A stretch of 64,000 nucleotides of DNA from Desulfatiglans anilini DSM 4660 (GTDB taxonomy: Bacteria > Desulfobacterota > DSM-4660 > Desulfatiglandales > Desulfatiglandaceae), in the NCBI RefSeq assembly GCF_000422285.1, contig NZ_AULM01000009.1, forward strand, positions 1-64,000. The letters run 5' to 3'. A program made the position numbers and the translations under genes. Below the pieces are notes generated by a model. That model saw nothing but the letters and a program-made list of their open reading frames with translations. It made no database searches and had not been told where the DNA came from. This document shows, piece by piece, positions 62,794 to 64,000 of this stretch (its first letter is position 1; each line of letters begins with the position of its first letter).

Positions 62794-64000
62794 ATGGCAG
62801 GAGACATCATTGTAGGCCTGGACATCGGAACAACCAAGATCTGTGCCGTAGTGGGGGACGTGAGGCCGGACGGCATAGAGATCATCGGCATGGGCAGCCA
62901 CCCGTCCGAAGGCCTTAGAAAAGGCGTCGTCATCAACATCGAGAACACCGTCGATTCCATCAAAGAGGCCATCGAAGAAGCGGAGACGATGGCCGGATGC
63001 GAAATCAGCTCCGTCTACATCGGCATCGCCGGTGGCCATGTCAAAGGCTTCAACAGCCAGGGGGTCATCGCGCTGAAGGAAAAGGAGGTCACGCAGAAAG
63101 AGATCGACCGGGTCATCGAAGCCGCCAGCGCAGTGGCCATCCCCATGGACCGCGAGGTGATCCACACCCTGGTGCAGGAGTACATCGTCGACGATCAAGG
63201 GGGGATCATCGATCCTCTCGGGATGTCCGGCGTCCGCCTCGAGGCGAGGGTGCACATCGTCACCGGCTCCGTCACCTCCGCTCAGAACCTGATCAAATGC
63301 GCCAACCGGGCGGGCCTGGACGTGTGCGATATCGTCCTGCAGCCCCTCGCCTCGAGCGAGGCCGTCCTGAGCCGGGAAGAGAGAACCCTCGGCACGGCCC
63401 TGATCGACTTCGGTGGCGGAACGACCGACCTGGCGATCTTTTCCGGGGGCACCATCAAACACACGAGCGTCCTTCCCCTGGGCGGCGACAACCTGACCTA
63501 CGACATCGCCGTCGGGTTGCGCGCATCTAAAACGGACGCAGAAAAAATCAAGATCCGGTACGGCTGCAGCCTCTCCTCTCTCATCGGCCCCGATGAAACC
63601 ATCGAGGTCCCCGGGGTGGCGGGCAGGAAATCAAGAACGCTTTCACGCCAGATCCTGGGTGAAATCCTGGAACCGAGAGTCGAAGAGATCTTCTCGCTGA
63701 TCTACGGGGAAATGGTCCACTCGGGTTACGAAGGCGACATCCGCTCCGGCGTGGTGGTGACGGGCGGCTCTTCCGAACTGCCCGGGATCGTCGAGGTGGC
63801 CGAACAGGTCTTCGACACACCGGTCAGAATCGGCTACCCCCAGGGCATCAAGGGTCTGGTGGAGGTCGTGAACCGCCCGATGTACGCAACAGCGGTGGGT
63901 CTGGTCATCTATGGGGCTAAAACGAGAAAGAAGCAGAAAAAGTTTCGTATTAGGGACAACAACATCTTCAACCGTGTCATGGCCAGAATGAAGAAGTGGT
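62794..64000 (+). CDS. ftsA: Cell-division protein FtsA (3' end beyond window)
   Basis: The frame runs from the ATG at 62794 to the window edge with no stop, giving 402 codons, nearly the full family length. It begins IIVGLDIGTTKICAVVGDV (actin-like phosphate 1 loop), has SSVYIGIAGGHVKGFNSQGV (1C domain), ALIDFGGGTTDLAIF (phosphate 2) and VVVTGGSSELPGIVE (adenosine loop), and the C terminus is basic (KTRKKQKK) near the likely membrane-binding helix. FtsA anchors FtsZ to the membrane; ftsZ is expected immediately downstream. GGAG lies about nine bases before the ATG. Confidence 0.95.
   Translation, partial: MAGDIIVGLDIGTTKICAVVGDVRPDGIEIIGMGSHPSEGLRKGVVINIENTVDSIKEAIEEAETMAGCEISSVYIGIAGGHVKGFNSQGVIALKEKEVTQKEIDRVIEAASAVAIPMDREVIHTLVQEYIVDDQGGIIDPLGMSGVRLEARVHIVTGSVTSAQNLIKCANRAGLDVCDIVLQPLASSEAVLSREERTLGTALIDFGGGTTDLAIFSGGTIKHTSVLPLGGDNLTYDIAVGLRASKTDAEKIKIRYGCSLSSLIGPDETIEVPGVAGRKSRTLSRQILGEILEPRVEEIFSLIYGEMVHSGYEGDIRSGVVVTGGSSELPGIVEVAEQVFDTPVRIGYPQGIKGLVEVVNRPMYATAVGLVIYGAKTRKKQKKFRIRDNNIFNRVMARMKKW

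Overview
This 64-kb window is GC-rich bacterial chromosome, most likely from a Desulfobacterota (deltaproteobacterial) organism. That placement rests on the mix of genes: a Gram-negative dcw cluster with a meso-diaminopimelate-type MurE, a CobA-HemD fusion, a CdaA-type diadenylate cyclase, FmdB and slipin/NfeD proteins, and a complete N-ATPase operon. The genus cannot be fixed from the sequence alone. No rRNA, tRNA, CRISPR array, phage or insertion-sequence gene was recognised.

Layout. 0.7-6.3 kb: a five-domain S1-like RNA-binding protein, a PHP-family histidinol phosphatase, GlgC and a cardiolipin synthase. 6.4-12.9 kb (minus): a complete nine-gene N-type rotary ATPase operon (atpD-C-Q-R-B-E-F-A-G). 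13.3-19.4 kb: a LapA-like membrane protein, two GT-A glycosyltransferases resembling glucosylglycerate / glucosyl-3-phosphoglycerate synthases behind a near-consensus sigma-70 promoter, GlgA, and CdaA fused to a YbbR-like domain. 19.6-25.3 kb: two universal stress proteins, an OmpA-like lipoprotein, small proteins, an HD-domain protein and a YitT-family membrane protein.

25.3-33.7 kb holds the most interesting region. A minus-strand operon encodes a 96-aa protein, a lysine 2,3-aminomutase with lysine-type active-site residues, two D-Ala-D-Ala-ligase-like ATP-grasp ligases, a GNAT/histone-deacetylase-like fusion and a second GNAT. It is preceded by a textbook sigma-54 promoter and lies divergent from a sigma-54 activator gene. 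I infer a nitrogen- or stress-regulated pathway for an acylated or peptidyl beta-lysine compound.

33.8-47.4 kb: a zinc-ribbon protein, a DUF481 outer-membrane protein, a DUF401 transporter-like protein, glutaredoxin, CobA-HemD, HemC, IspD, a Rho-N-like protein, slipin, NfeD, a family 4 uracil-DNA glycosylase, CoaBC and two small unknown proteins. 47.4-64 kb: the dcw cluster mraZ-rsmH-ftsL-ftsI-murE-murF-(response regulator)-mraY-murD-ftsW-murG-murC-murB-ftsQ-ftsA, with ftsA running off the end.

Nine copies or fragments of one dispersed intergenic repeat, in both orientations, lie between the gene blocks. Its hairpins carry compensatory base changes, which suggests a mobile or structured element of the REP/BIME kind.
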